Shown: positions 22,646-33,919 of the stretch, piece by piece
How positions within the stretch are numbered: the first letter of the stretch is position 1
Layout: every line of letters begins with the position of its first letter
The notes under the pieces: model-generated
The model's database searches: none
Seen by the model: only the letters and a program-made list of their open reading frames with translations
Told to the model about the DNA's origin: nothing
NCBI GenBank assembly: GCA_037178855.1
Contig: JASJZC010000005.1
Span: forward strand, 1,178,001 to 1,242,000
Length of the DNA stretch: 64,000 bases
Source: Oscheius sp. JU75
Taxonomy: Eukaryota > Nematoda > Chromadorea > Rhabditida > Rhabditidae
Direction of reading: 5' to 3'
Translations under genes and position numbers: made by a program

Positions 22646-25600
22646 ATGAGGCAATTTCTGCTATTCTGTACCCTCTTTCCTTGTGAGTTTTTCTTTAGGT
22701 TTATTTAACAAAACTTGGTCTCAGTACTACTTGCGTCTTCCCAGTGCCCTCCACAGCAGAATGCCCGTTTTCGATGTGATGATGCAGCCATTTTTGTCCT
22801 GGACGTCAGCAGTACTATGGCAACGAGGGAGAACATTCAGACGGTAGTGTTTTTTGGACTTATTATCGTAAAACCACTATTAGAACCCCTTTACGTAAGA
22901 AAATACGCAAATGCGTATTCGCGTGCAAATGCGTACACGAATTTTTTTGAAACTCATCCCGAAGTCATAGTAGAGCAAAACTTTCTTGTCGCTTATGTGA
23001 CAAGCTTGAAACAAAAGCAGCTTGATAAATCTAACTGGAACAGAAGTATTGTAAGATCTGGCGAGACTTTATCCCCAAATCCGAAACCTCGCATGGATAG
23101 GTGCAGCTTGACACATCTTCATATTATTAGGGGCCTTCACTTTATTCATTGTATTACAGATAAAACTGCCGATTCCATTTAATTCTGATTACAAACACAA
23201 CCGAATTATAACTTTTCCAATTCAGACTTTGTCTACAGTCCTTCGTTTTCGCATACTTTTTTGAGAAGCAATTTCTGACCTACGACCACAAACTTTCTAG
23301 ACTTTGGCGTGAAACACAAAAGGGTAAAATTTCTTAATTTCAACTCTTTGAATTATCCGAAGTAAGAGCTATTATTTTGTGATCGACGTACCTACTGTCT
23401 AGTGTCAGAGCTAGTCTTTCTGAGCCGAAAGTGGAACATAATTCTTTTAGCCAGGTACTTTCTGTATACTTTTCGTCAAGGAACTGAACAATTGTTACTG
23501 TTGCCAACAGTATTTATCTCTACCTTGAAACATTGCAAATTTCCAATCCACGTTTAGCTGTTCACCTACTTCCAAACCGTCGTTCTGCCCCAGTACAACT
23601 TCAAAGGCTACCAACCTATTCAAATCATGACCTACGGGGCCAACTCGACTCCGATTGCTGAGACTACCGACTATGAGAACATTGTAACTGGATGGGTTAT
23701 TAAGTAGAGGCAGGGGTTTAGGTTTGTCCAGGAATAGAAAGATTACTGAGCGAGGCATTGGACACTGGACTGCAGGAGGTTCTTTTCAAAGAGTGAGTTT
23801 GGGATGAAGCTTTGGTCAAAAAGAAGTATATATATTCGAGTAGAGTTTCGAGTTCATGTATAGAGAGTGAAACAACAAGAAAGAAACACAAAATCTCGGA
23901 TAAAGAACTTCCCTCCGTTGCAAAAACAAGACCGCAATACCAGAAGACTCTTCGTTTGATATGGCCAAAAATGAAACAAAAAAGGTTTGACCCGAGATAC
24001 TGGAGAATAGATTTGGTTCTGTTTTTCTCAATATTTTACGTAGCTTCAGCAAGGTCCTTCAAAACTCAAACCTGCCCTGGTTCTTCCCGTCCTTTCCTCT
24101 CACTTCAATCCACCCGCAAGTTTCCCTCCAGTCGAGCTACCTTAGAGGAGCAACATTCTCCCAACAAAATTATTCCCAAACTGACTCGGATTGCAAACAA
24201 TTAGTGTGCGCACAAAGTAGTGCATGGCTTCTGATAGACAGACAGAGACGCGAGAACAATTTAAAATAGACACATGTTCTCCAGACGAACTGGTTATAAA
24301 GATCTAGTGAAACAAAAAAGTCCTCATCTCCTTTGCAGTGCTCTGAAGCAAATCTACCACATCTTCGGAAACGAATACGACACCCCTCTCATTATTTTCA
24401 CCGCTGCAAAGTTAGTCGTCTCTTCTCAAAAACCAGACTTGTAGCAATGAGACAGAGATAGACGACGCCATTGACTATCGACACAAGCATTTGAAGGACG
24501 AGTACTTCACCATTGTGGCTGTCAACTCGACTTTCAGTGTCTGGAGATGGTTCCAGGCTATCAGTACTTATGCGGTAAGTCACTCGTAGTTGCTTACAGG
24601 AAAGATGAAAGGTTAGTGTTTCAAAAAGTCTACTTATAAAGAACAACGACGTTTCTCTAGTAGCAATTCCCCAATGACTTTGATTAATAAATTTGATTCG
24701 AAATCAAGTCGATTCGACGAGTTCCAATGCCAAAGTCAAAGACATTTACAGGTACCCCTGAACCAAATGAACGACTACAAGAACCTAGACATGTGCATAT
24801 TGGATGCCAGCTGTGCGGACCTGGAAACTTTCTGTGAGTTTCAATTTGTTTTGTATAGATTTTTTGTTTCAAAATTTGGATATAACAGGGCATGATGATG
24901 TAGATGAATTGTATTCCTTGGCCAGGACTGCGTTTATAGAACGTTGCTAACTGTGAGATTCTCTCTCTCTCTCATGACCGAGACGATCTCGAATCGAATC
25001 TGTTGTCTTTTCCGAACTAAACACGCGTTTTTAGAAGCCATGAAAAGCATGAAAGGGGTTTGAACGAAATCAGAACAAGAAATAAATCAGAGACGGGCGT
25101 AATGCGGAAAGAGTTGGTGCGCATACCTCCGCATTACGCCCGTCCCTGATGTAGATTAGTAATGTTGCTTTTAGAAAAAAAACTAATGTTATGTTACACA
25201 TGAAACATACTGAGTGTATGAGAGCGGTTTTCTCGTTATGGAACCTATTTGAATCACATGGCGCGAATTACTCTGAAACAGAATCCACTACATTACTTAC
25301 TGGTCAGTGGACAATTTGGTTTTTTTTTACCAGTTTTCCGCCAATTGTCTTCACTTTTATCGAAACAAAATAAAGCTTTCGCTATTTAGCATGCCGTTGA
25401 AACAAAAAATGAACTGTAGCCGTTATACTGGAGTTTTACTATATAGTTTTCCGATTTCTCTAGTGCTTTTTTGACATCACTTTATGAAAATAAAGCAATT
25501 CAGGCTCGGTCTACCCTCCCTCCACCTCCCAGAGACCGATAACTTCTCCCCCAAAAATGACAACGACAGCTCCAGTGACTACGACTACTTCTGTCACAAC

Positions 25601-27665
25601 AGTCCCTCAAGTTCTGCAATGTCAATCAGGTTCATTTCGGCGAAAATTAGAGGGATCCTGTTTAGATAACTGCAATTGTCCAAACAATACATGGTCTATG
25701 ACGTACGATGAGAAGGGGCGTCCTGTTGGAGGTTGGTGAGCCGGTTGACACTGATGGTTTACTGAAAAGAACAGAATACTTATGCTTATACCCAGAGCAT
25801 GAAACTAAAAGGTGAAAAATAAAAGACAATACTAGCTTGATCTCAGCCATGCTCTTTTATTGTAGTTCATGAAACAGTTTTCCATCTTCAACAAAACAGC
25901 AACAGGCTTAATCTTAGCTCGGGAAGATGAGCATAAACAGATATCTAGCACAAATATTTTGAAACTTTTCCTTATCCACCATTCGACTATTGACATCCCA
26001 AGTCAATTCGTTTCAGTACTTATATAAGATCCGTCTGAATTTCAGGTTTTGATTTAGCCCGCTTTCTGTCTTCGCGTTTTTGAGCGTTATTATTTCTTCT
26101 CAAAACCCAGCCCTTCACTCAACTTGTTATGGACATGCCCTATTCCGTCGTTCACTAGTTTAGGCTGCTACTACGGCTCCGCAACCCTCTCCAACTTTGC
26201 ACTAAAACAGCGAAAATGTGCAGATCTGCACGGATTTCTGGTGATGGATAAGTACAGTGACCAAAACGAATGGCTACGACGAGGTATTCTTGTGTAAGAC
26301 TCAATGAAATACAAATATTTCAGCTTTTGGCTCTCTGAATCCAGTGTGGCTTGGACTGGTCTTCGACAGGTCGCAGCAAGAGTACTTCTGGCCTGATAAC
26401 AGTACCGTGAGTTTTCGCCTAGTTTTGTATCATCTTCCACTTATGACATCTGGCTGCATATCGACGGTTACAAGTTGATGCGCAAATTGCCGTACTTGCG
26501 ACTATCGGGCATACGGTACTTTCGCACAGCCCTGATCAAATGATATGAACATGTTTCATGATGCTGCGAGATTTTGGGTTTGGGGTCCGAGCTATTGATA
26601 TAGCACCTCGTGTAGCTCACTCAGTCCTCTACCACCACCATGTAAGACACCACTTCTCTTCTTCATATTCTCTGTTCATTTTGATCCGGACTATTGATGA
26701 CCTGTCACCCTACCATCTGCGACATTTCATGTTGAATGAGTTCCTCAAAGGCACGAATGGAGCCCAAACGGCGGCTAAAATCAGCGATGTTTATGGCCAA
26801 GGGACGACGTCTACGAGGGTATGTCAGTGTGGTTCTGTCGCTTTCGGAATCGGGACAAAAGCGTCGAAGATGAGTCAAGGTCAGGTCGACCAACAAGTCA
26901 ACAAAAAAAGATAATGCTCTGTTTTCTGGGATATCGAAGGAGTGGTGCACTGGAAACTGCTGGATGCTGGAAATACCTTTACGGCCGCCATATACAGTCA
27001 ACAACTTGAGAAAGTTGCCGTTCTACTTCGTCAGAAACGGCCGCAGAAGTCGAAGGTCATTTTGCAGATGGACAACGCGCTCTCCCATGTTGCAAAACTC
27101 ACTCGCTCCACGGTCTGGATTGGCAGATTTTATCCCATCCTCCTTATAGTCCGAACCTTGTCTCTTCCGACTATTATCTGTTCCGGACTCTCAACAACGA
27201 GATTGGAGGACAACAGTTCGATTCCGACGGCGCACTCAAAACTTGGTTGATAAACTTCTTCGCATCGAATCCCGAGGTGGTCTACGAGCGTGGCATCCGT
27301 AAGCTACTCGTGAAATGGGGAGACGTGGTATATCATAGTGGTGATTACAAATAATTTAATTTTGCATTTGAAAAAGCGAAAAGACATATATGCCAACCCA
27401 ATATAAAGCTTTGAAAGTGAGGTTATACTATTTTCGTGAAGCATAACATCAAATCATCTCATTCATACGACGCCACTGTTTTCAGCTCGGCTGCTTCCAC
27501 CCATGGTTGTCGTCCGCCACTGTTCCTCCTCCATCAGGACAGGACTGTGTCCTACTCACGAGCCTGGGACAATGGCTAAATTCGGATTGCAGAAATTCGG
27601 CGGCTTCCGTTTGTGTCCTGCCACCTTGTGATAGCAGGGGATATTGTAGTGTGTCGGCTCAATAA
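22646..27665 (+). CDS. Secreted VWA plus C-type lectin domain protein
   Basis: Eleven exons join in phase: 22646-22682, 22725-22843, 23558-23683, 23722-23792, 24339-24410, 24445-24574, 24752-24833, 25504-25731, 26164-26283, 26324-26406, 27486-27665. They encode 415 residues. There is a signal peptide, then a von Willebrand A domain (about 30-205) with AAIFVLDVSSTM, where DxSxT is the metal site. A Thr/Pro linker (about 215-245) follows, then a C-type lectin fold with CYYGSATLSNF, WLGLVF, PSGQDCVLL and DCRNSAASVC. VWA plus CTLD is a known nematode clec architecture, usually extracellular and often immune or environmental. Two introns are only 38 and 34 bp. The last intron holds a dead mariner. 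The stop codon lies within AATAAA at 27661-27666. Confidence 0.85.
24190..24220 (+). repeat. 31-bp dispersed repeat, copy 2
   Basis: Exact reverse complement of 20932-20962, within a long intron of the lectin gene. Confidence 0.65.
25087..25149. repeat. Long hairpin in a lectin-gene intron
   Basis: Positions 25092-25108 pair perfectly with 25128-25144 around a 19-base loop. After one mismatch the pairing extends by five more bases on each side. The stem is GC-rich in an AT-rich intron. Confidence 0.8.
26640..27401 (+). mobile_element. Internally deleted mariner relic
   Basis: The N-terminal helix-turn-helix part (MLNEFLKGTNGAQTAAKI), then ESRSGRPT, runs straight into KKIMLCF and VILQMDNALSHVAK. 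About 100 residues, including the first catalytic Asp region, are deleted. Several frameshifts remain. The 3' end, ending GCCAACCCAA and followed by TA at 27402-27403, matches the terminus of the 15-18 kb mariner. The 5' terminus is not recognisable. It lies in the last intron of the VWA-lectin gene. Confidence 0.75.
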
Positions 27666-27679
27666 AGCAGTTTTTCAAT

Positions 27680-27955
27680 AAAGAAACTAGAAAGGCAGTA
27701 CCAAACAATAAACATTTTATCAAATCATCTCATTCAGACTCAATTTGAATGCGCGCCAACAAGTGGGTCCCACCGCGCGTACTACAGCACCGCTGGCGAA
27801 CATTCGTACGCTTCGTTTCCACAAGACGTTTTTCTGTTGTTCCCTAAGTGACGTTTCCTCACGTCACTCGTTTTCCCATATTTCTAATCTCCCTTTTGCT
27901 CCAAAACCATCTATCTATTTTTGCCTAAATAAATATATAGAACCCACTCTTCCCT
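27680..27955. other. Short spacer after the lectin gene
   Basis: Contains a second AATAAA near 27677 that could serve the lectin gene, and nothing else that I can identify. Confidence 0.4.
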
Positions 27956-27959
27956 TTAT

Positions 27960-28330
27960 AAAAGATTTAGATTGTGTCCCCCAAATGACACAACACTTAC
28001 AATAATTAAATTTATGGCTTCCGGCAAATGTCGTCCATGTATCTTGAAAGCACCAAAGACACAGCTTGTTGTGAACATATAAGTCAAACTGTTAAATCGG
28101 TTGGCTGCAGTCAGGCTGAAAGCTACTACGATCATGCTCCCTTGAAATTCGGCTTGCCCTCCCAATAAATCAAAAATCACAGTCCACTTTTCCACCCAGC
28201 CGTCCATTTTGTAGGAAACGAACAATCTCTAAATACAACAATCACAAACTGATATCATAGTTAGTGCTCTGGAGGTTAGGGTAGAGATGTGCTAAAAAGG
28301 TAGAAATAATAATTTTTTTATTCTTACAGC
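27960..28330 (-). pseudogene. Chemoreceptor gene fragment
   Basis: The minus strand encodes a hydrophobic segment, MIVVAFSLTAANRFNSLTY, which resembles the TM3/NRF region of nematode Srx/Srh-type receptors, followed by further hydrophobic residues. No complete receptor is present. At 28205-28330 it continues into a tract that is nearly identical, inverted, to 34150-34295, where another receptor fragment lies. Confidence 0.5.
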
Positions 28331-28560
28331 CGGGAGGGCTCCTCCAATCAAAAGTTTCCGAAAAGGGCAAGTATTTAGGGCTCATCCTGTATTTCGTAAA
28401 TAATGCCCCTGAAATATCTTCCCAGTACTCAGACCAGACTAGATCCCTAGGAGAACGACTGGACGACTTGCTCTTTGAAATGTGAGCTAAGATCAGATGG
28501 AACCCTACCTGCTGGGCTCGATTCTCGCTCAATTGTCCCATTTTCAAACTAGAAAGCTCC
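28210..28560 (-). repeat. Chimeric inverted duplication of GTPase exon and receptor sequence
   Basis: Read on the minus strand, the upper part (about 28560-28340) duplicates the end of exon 11 and the following intron of the atlastin-like gene (about 31525-31720). It then switches, near 28335, to a copy of about 34150-34295. The two source tracts are 2.4 kb apart in direct orientation downstream. Confidence 0.75.
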
Positions 28561-28661
28561 GAAGCTTTGTCAAAAGGTTCCCACCTCACCGTATGCTTTC
28601 AGAAAATGGATTTGAAAATGGCTTTTTTTTACCAGGTAAGGCGGGAATATTTTTTGAAAAA

Positions 28662-28764
28662 TATTATATAATAGAGGGGAATATTTTCTGATTAACAACA
28701 CTTCTTTGTCCATCACCAAGTTGATATTATATAATAAAAAAAAGCCAACTGATATTATATAATA
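28662..28764. repeat. Three copies of a TATTATATAATA palindrome
   Basis: The 12-bp palindrome occurs at 28662-28673, 28725-28736 and 28753-28764. Two copies are followed by GAGGG. It lies about 250-350 bp upstream of the atlastin-like start codon. Confidence 0.7.
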
Positions 28765-29001
28765 GAGGGCTATTCTCGTCCATCTTCTGCTTGTTTGATC
28801 TCTGTCCCCCCGAATTTCTCGTCAGTTTCTGCGATCTATTCATAAACACTAGTGAGAAATGCTGTAATATTTTTCACCCCTTTCTAGCCGCGGTACAAAT
28901 AGCCTGCTTATCCAGACCAGGTGAATGATTTCCACTTTAGCTCTTTGGACTTCCTCCCTTGATTTGAATTCTTCTCATCACTTTCGAAGAGCATTCTTTT
29001 T

Positions 29002-29003
29002 AG
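29002..29003 (+). promoter_or_regulatory. Probable trans-splice acceptor of the GTPase gene
   Basis: TTCTTTTTAG ends three bases before the ATG at 29007. A three-base 5' leader is only sensible if a spliced leader is added here. Confidence 0.6.
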
Positions 29004-29006
29004 GAA

Positions 29007-32000
29007 ATGTCAGTGTCAAAGCCGCGTTCTCTGAAAATTGTCAGTCTGGATGGAGCTCGCTTGGTGGCTGAGAATTTGAAGGAGCTTCGAAAAGAACTGA
29101 GACAGTATGGGGACAAACCGGTAAGATAGAAGCCCCTCTCCTGCCCATCAAAATTTTCAGGTTGCTGTAGTTTCTGTGGCTGGCAAAATGCGAGGTGGAA
29201 AAAGCTACCTGCTGAACAATCTCATCGGACAAATGGAGAAGAAGGAGATATCAAGGAATGAAGGCTTCAAGTTCCAAGGCGACACCCTGCGATGTACTAC
29301 TGGAATTGATGTCTGGTCCAAACCGTACGAGGTGGATGGAAAAGATGTAAGTAATGATTATGCGGTTAAGCTATACATAAGTTATAGATGGTAGTCCTCT
29401 TCATGGACACCCAAGGTGTCTTCGATCAGGATCAGGCTATTGCAGGCGAAGCAAATCTGGTCGCTCTATCTATTCTTCTGAGCTCCGTTCAGGTATGAAC
29501 TGTCTCTGTCTCTCTGTCTGAGGTTAGGGTTTCAGATCTTCAACACCAAGGGGCTCGTGGACGCCAACGAAAAGAGTTATCTCGACGTCTACATGCAGCT
29601 GGCCAAGGAAGCCGAAAAGAATGGTTCGGACAAAACGTTTCAGGTAGATGCTCCCAGGGTATGTGATCAGAAACTGTTACAGAAGTTGGTATTTGTGATC
29701 CGAGACTTCTTCGAAGTCAAAGGAGTGATTGGAATGGATGATGGCGATGTTTTCCTCAGAGAGAGAATCAAGCCGTCTGATGAGCTGAAAAAGAGCTTCC
29801 AGTTAATCAAATGTCATCTTCTTCCTTTTCCTGGAACTGCCTTTTTGAAAAACGAAAACTTCAACAAGGACAAGGACTTTGTTGACTTCAAAACGAGAAT
29901 CACTGACTTTTCGGCTGCCACTCTCGAACCAGCGAATCTGGTGCCGAAGATGTTCAATGGAAAGCCTGTTACCTGCCTGGAACTTGTTAACTTCTTGGAA
30001 AAACTGGTCGAATGGTTCAACAGCGCGGATGCGACCAAAGTAAAGACCCCACACCAGGCCATGGCTGATGCTCGCATCAACAGCTATTTGAAGAGTCTCA
30101 TTGAGATCTACGATAAGAGGATGGGAACGCCAGAAGTCCGAGCTAATAAGAGCAAGCTGGTGGACAGTCACAAGGAAACTATGGTGAGTGACAGAGAGAC
30201 AGAAATATCTTATTTTCAGAATCTTGTGGTATCTAAGTTCGACGAATGCTATGCCAAAGGCTCTAAAGACCTGTTCGAAAACAGCAAGAAGGGGCTTCTC
30301 CGTCACTGTCAGGTTCGGACCCGCTAGCTACCAAAAAGATTGCCAAGTTCAGAAACAATTCGATACTTTCTCTTCCGAACTGGAGAGGCAACAGGAGATC
30401 ATTGACCGTGAAGCGAAGGAAACCTCTTTTGCCATCTTTGAAAGAGCCATGGAGACACGATCCGCGGAAATCCGAACGGTCGATGGTCTATTGACAGTTT
30501 ATGACGAGCTCAAGGTGCAAACCAATACATTGCTTCACTGTTTACATTTTAGGGTTCAGTTGTCGACAGTTACGCCAATAGACCGGTGGTCTTCGACGAT
30601 GCTCTCACGGGACCTGAATTCCTGGCCAAGCTGAAGGAGGAGATGAAGGTGAGCATTGTTTTCTTGAAAACTTTTGGCTTTTGCGGTTTTCCGGCGAGGG
30701 TTGATATTGCATGTGATGTTTTTATAGCAAAGAACCCAAACGGTATTCGATCGAACTACTCATGCGACACGTTGATCAACTGTTAGATATGCTACCGGTT
30801 CAGATACACTCTCTAGAAGCTATTATAGCTTCTTACCCCTATCAGTTGAGAAAAGGCATGACTTTTCCCGCTGTAAAGACCAAAATACACAGAATAAAAG
30901 TTCAATGCTGGTCCGGACCTTGTTTTGAGAGTAGAATTTGAACCTTCGAGCACAACAAGTTTCAGAAAAAGCTTGATAACATCAAGCTGGTTATGGAGGC
31001 TCATGAGAAAACAGACAACATGCAGAAGATTCATGGTAATCTGCAGCTGGCCAAGAACAAATACGATTGTCAGATGATGGACAGCTATGGAAACCTGGCA
31101 GAGAAGCATAGCAAGGCTTGGGTAAGATCTTCTTATATGGTTGGTTAGATCGGTTAGCCAACTTTGTCTCTCTGTCTCTCTGGCTCTCTATATCTCTGTC
31201 GTTCGAACAATGTAGCCTTTAGTGTTCAATACCTACTTTAACGCTTCACTTTCAGGAAGCTGCCTCGGCCATCTTCAACAATTCTCCCAAGGAGCCTCAT
31301 GACCTATTTGACAAGTGTCGTCAGGAGCTTACAAGCTATTCGAATGTATGGTTCCTGCTGTCCTTTTCAACTACGAATTGAGTTCAGAACCAGTTGAAGA
31401 AGTTGGAAAAGGAAGCACGGGACCGTAAAGCTCAAGAAGAAGCACAGAAACGACGCGATGATGAGCACGCAAGAGAATTAGAAAGAGAAAGGGAGCGTAG
31501 AAGAAGAGATGCAGAATCCTATGAGAGACAATTGAGCGAGAATCGAGCCCAGCAGGTAGGGTTCCATCTGATCTTAGCTCACATTTCAAAGAGCAAGTCG
31601 TCCAGTCGTTCTCCTAGGGATCTAGTCTGGTCTGAGTACTGGGAAGATATTTCAGGGGCATTATTTACGAAATACAGGATGAGCCCTAAATACTTGCCAT
31701 TTTCGGAAACTTTTGATTTTACAGCCTCGGCACTTGTTTAAGGCAGCAAGTATCGACTTCGGCATGTTCTGTGACTTTTACTTTCTGTCAAGGGGTGTCT
31801 AGAAACTAGACTAACAGCTTGAGAAGTTAGCTTAGGAAATCGGACTCAGTCAGGAATAGCCAGGAGCCGGTTTTGGGGGTCAGCATCTAGCGAAGTGAAT
31901 GATGCTAATCCTTACATTTTTTTTCAAGCCTCGGGAATACAAATCCGATACTAAAACTTTGATCAATGTGTCCATGCTCGTTATACAAGGGTTCATTCTC

Positions 32001-32430
32001 AATACGTTGTTCAAGTACAACAATAAAAAAAGAATCCCGATATTGACTTCTGGGTAACAATACCAAGCTTTCAAACATCAAAGTATGGGGCGATACAGTC
32101 GCGAAACTTCTCATACTCACCGAGGCTGGACCCATGGTGATGGCCTTTGTTGAGAAGACCTAGATTGTTGAAACGCTGCAACATGAATAAACAGTGTGCT
32201 AATTGAAGGTATTATAGAGCTCGTCGTCGTCTTCTTCTCGTCGTCGTACCCCGGAACCATTTGGGGTTGTTAAGGATACCGTGGTGGGAGTAGCCGGGGT
32301 GGCTAAGGATGCCGTGGTGGAAGTAGCCGGAGCGGTTAAGGATACCGTGGTGGGAGTAGCCGGGGTGGCTAAGGATACCGTGGAAGTGCTGGTTAACCCC
32401 TTAGGAACATTCAAGAAACTCTTGCCTTAG
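29007..32430 (+). CDS. Atlastin-like dynamin-family GTPase with C-terminal 11-mer repeats
   Basis: Twelve exons join in phase: 29007-29120, 29161-29346, 29388-29492, 29536-29643, 29683-30183, 30220-30312, 30353-30514, 30553-30648, 30966-31121, 31256-31345, 31388-31555, 32218-32430. They encode 663 residues. The GTPase domain shows GKMRGGKS (46-53), GDTLRCTTGIDVW, DTQG (107-110) and an RD motif (178-179). KCHLLPFPG is typical of atlastins, which fuse ER membranes. A helical middle region and an Arg/Glu coiled coil follow. The usual transmembrane hairpin is absent. Instead the last exon encodes a Ser/Arg stretch and four 11-residue units of the AKDTVVGVAG type, resembling membrane-binding amphipathic repeats. 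A short alternative 3' exon at 31725-31802 would end the protein without the repeats. It may instead be a GBP-like relative. Confidence 0.8.
31725..31802 (+). CDS. Possible alternative 3' exon of the GTPase gene
   Basis: A TTTTACAG acceptor after exon 11 opens an in-phase 25-codon exon (PRHLFKAASIDFGMFC and on) with a stop at 31802. It would replace the repeat exon at 32218. Nothing conserved is visible, so it may be intronic. Confidence 0.3.
   Translation, partial: PRHLFKAASIDFGMFCDFYFLSRGV
32270..32395 (+). repeat. 33-bp tandem repeat in the GTPase last exon
   Basis: About four units of 33 bp each encode 11 residues (AKDTVVGVAGV and variants). The units differ by a few bases (ACC/GCC, GGA/GAA). 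Confidence 0.85.
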
Positions 32431-33110
32431 TGACCTTGATTAGTCTGGGTCACGATTTTTGGCCTCAGAACGTTTGTTCATAGTTTGCATCGTGTTCATC
32501 TTCTCAATCGTAACCACTTTAATGCCTATCTTAGTTGCCTCCGCACACTGATTGTCATCTTCTTATATAAATAAACGTCCCGTAGAAAACGTAACGAAAG
32601 AATGAGGCTAACAGGCTGTCCATAGCATGAACGTGAGTGTACAAACGTGAAACCATGGATAAAATGTGCAAGGGACCCACTAGGTGTGATCAAAGATGCA
32701 GAGATTCGTCTTGTCGACGTTCTTGATGAACAGCCGAGGGTGAATGGGGGTGACTAGCAGGAGAAGAAGTGCCAGCAAGAGATCGAGATTAGCTCAAGCT
32801 AAACGACTGACACAGTTAGAGTTTATAACGTTTATGGGCTTTGGCCTACTTTACAATTTCAGATACTTCTCATACAACTGTCCATTGTTAAAAGGCGGAA
32901 TGGAAGAGAATGAAAGCCAAAAACTGTCCTTGTCACTCAAAAAGTCTCGTCTCTATCCAGGTTAATTTTACCATATTCACAATTTCTGTTTCCCTGAAAG
33001 AAATGGTATTCAGCTGATCAGTTTCACTAGACTTTCCCACGACGATCGCTCAATTCTAGCCGTAAACTGTCTTTAAATACCCAACTTGTCTACCAGACCG
33101 TCTCATTCAT
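32431..33110. other. Spacer between GTPase and Cys-rich peptide genes
   Basis: ORFs at 32744-32965 are short and unrecognised. TTTAAATA near 33072-33079, about 40 bp before the next ATG, is a possible TATA element. Confidence 0.4.
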
Positions 33111-33115
33111 CCAAC

Positions 33116-33310
33116 ATGCGTTTTCTTCTGGCGGTCAGTCCATAATCACTCTCTTAAAATATTCAGATGCTTCTGCTCATTTCGATCGTTGCTTCTCAAA
33201 GATGCACAAGTCCACAGGATTGTAGTAAGCGGGAAACTTGCAATCCTATCCTGGGAATGTGTGTTTCTATGCCTGCTGATCACGGCAATTCAGCTGTTAG
33301 GATTATTTAA
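33116..33310 (+). CDS. Small secreted cysteine-rich peptide
   Basis: Exons 33116-33133 and 33167-33310 flank a 33-bp intron and encode 53 residues. A signal peptide (MRFLLAMLLLISIVAS) precedes a short mature peptide with four cysteines in the core RCTSPQDCSKRETCN...GMC. The spacing recalls EB-module-type secreted nematode peptides. Function unknown. The intron is the shortest in the window. Confidence 0.6.
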
Positions 33311-33319
33311 TCCTACTAG

Positions 33320-33900
33320 AAGTAATTGACCTTTTTGACGTTTATGACGAAAAAAATTCGAACTGTAACCGTAGGCGGCTCACATGTATCCATGTTCGTT
33401 ATACAAAGTTTCCTTCTCAATAAAGTGAATCCCCCGAAGGGAAGGTAAAAAGAAGCTGACAAGTATGGTCGAGCTGTAAAATGAGAAGAATTTTTTCTAG
33501 AAAGAAGAAGTTAACATTTGGAAAAGGAGTTGTGGAGAGAACTAGGTAGGAAAATGAGGCAGTGGATATTTCTGACGGCATAGAAATGAAAAAATATGGT
33601 TTTGAAGGGAAAACCTGCAAAATTCAGAGAAAGATTGACAAAACTGGTTAGCATCCTGGGTCCGCCTGAGTGGAAGAACGACGAGAAAAGTTATGAAATG
33701 GAGGGGGGTAGGGGTCTAGCTGACTGAAAAGAAAAAGGCCGCCAATGATATTAAAACAGTTTGAAAGGGCTGAAATTTGAAATTCAGAACTAGAATGTTC
33801 AACGAGCAGTCATTCTCATATGTACTGTCCAGTCTTTTCTTGCAAGCCTTGAGTTCGTGGCAAGTAAAGTTTTGTCTCGCTATGGCCAAGTCAGTTTTTA
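33320..33900. other. Spacer, no gene recognised
   Basis: Low-complexity AT/GA sequence with no supported exon. A short TTCTGACGGCATAGAAATGAAAA stretch (about 33570-33592) recurs near 34293-34315. Confidence 0.4.
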
Positions 33901-33919
33901 GAGCTTTTCAAACTAGGCG

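Larger units (their letters stand above)
22900..26600. promoter_or_regulatory. Cluster of TGTTTCA motifs inside lectin-gene introns (cluster 2)
   Basis: About 13 TGTTTCA/TGAAACA copies lie in the introns of the VWA-lectin gene. Examples are near 23006, 23308, 23525, 23869, 23990, 24307, 24618, 24866, 25201, 25274, 25401, 25870 and 26549. Neighbouring 7-8 kb stretches on either side have almost none. They resemble the core of nematode piRNA promoters. Confidence 0.5.
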
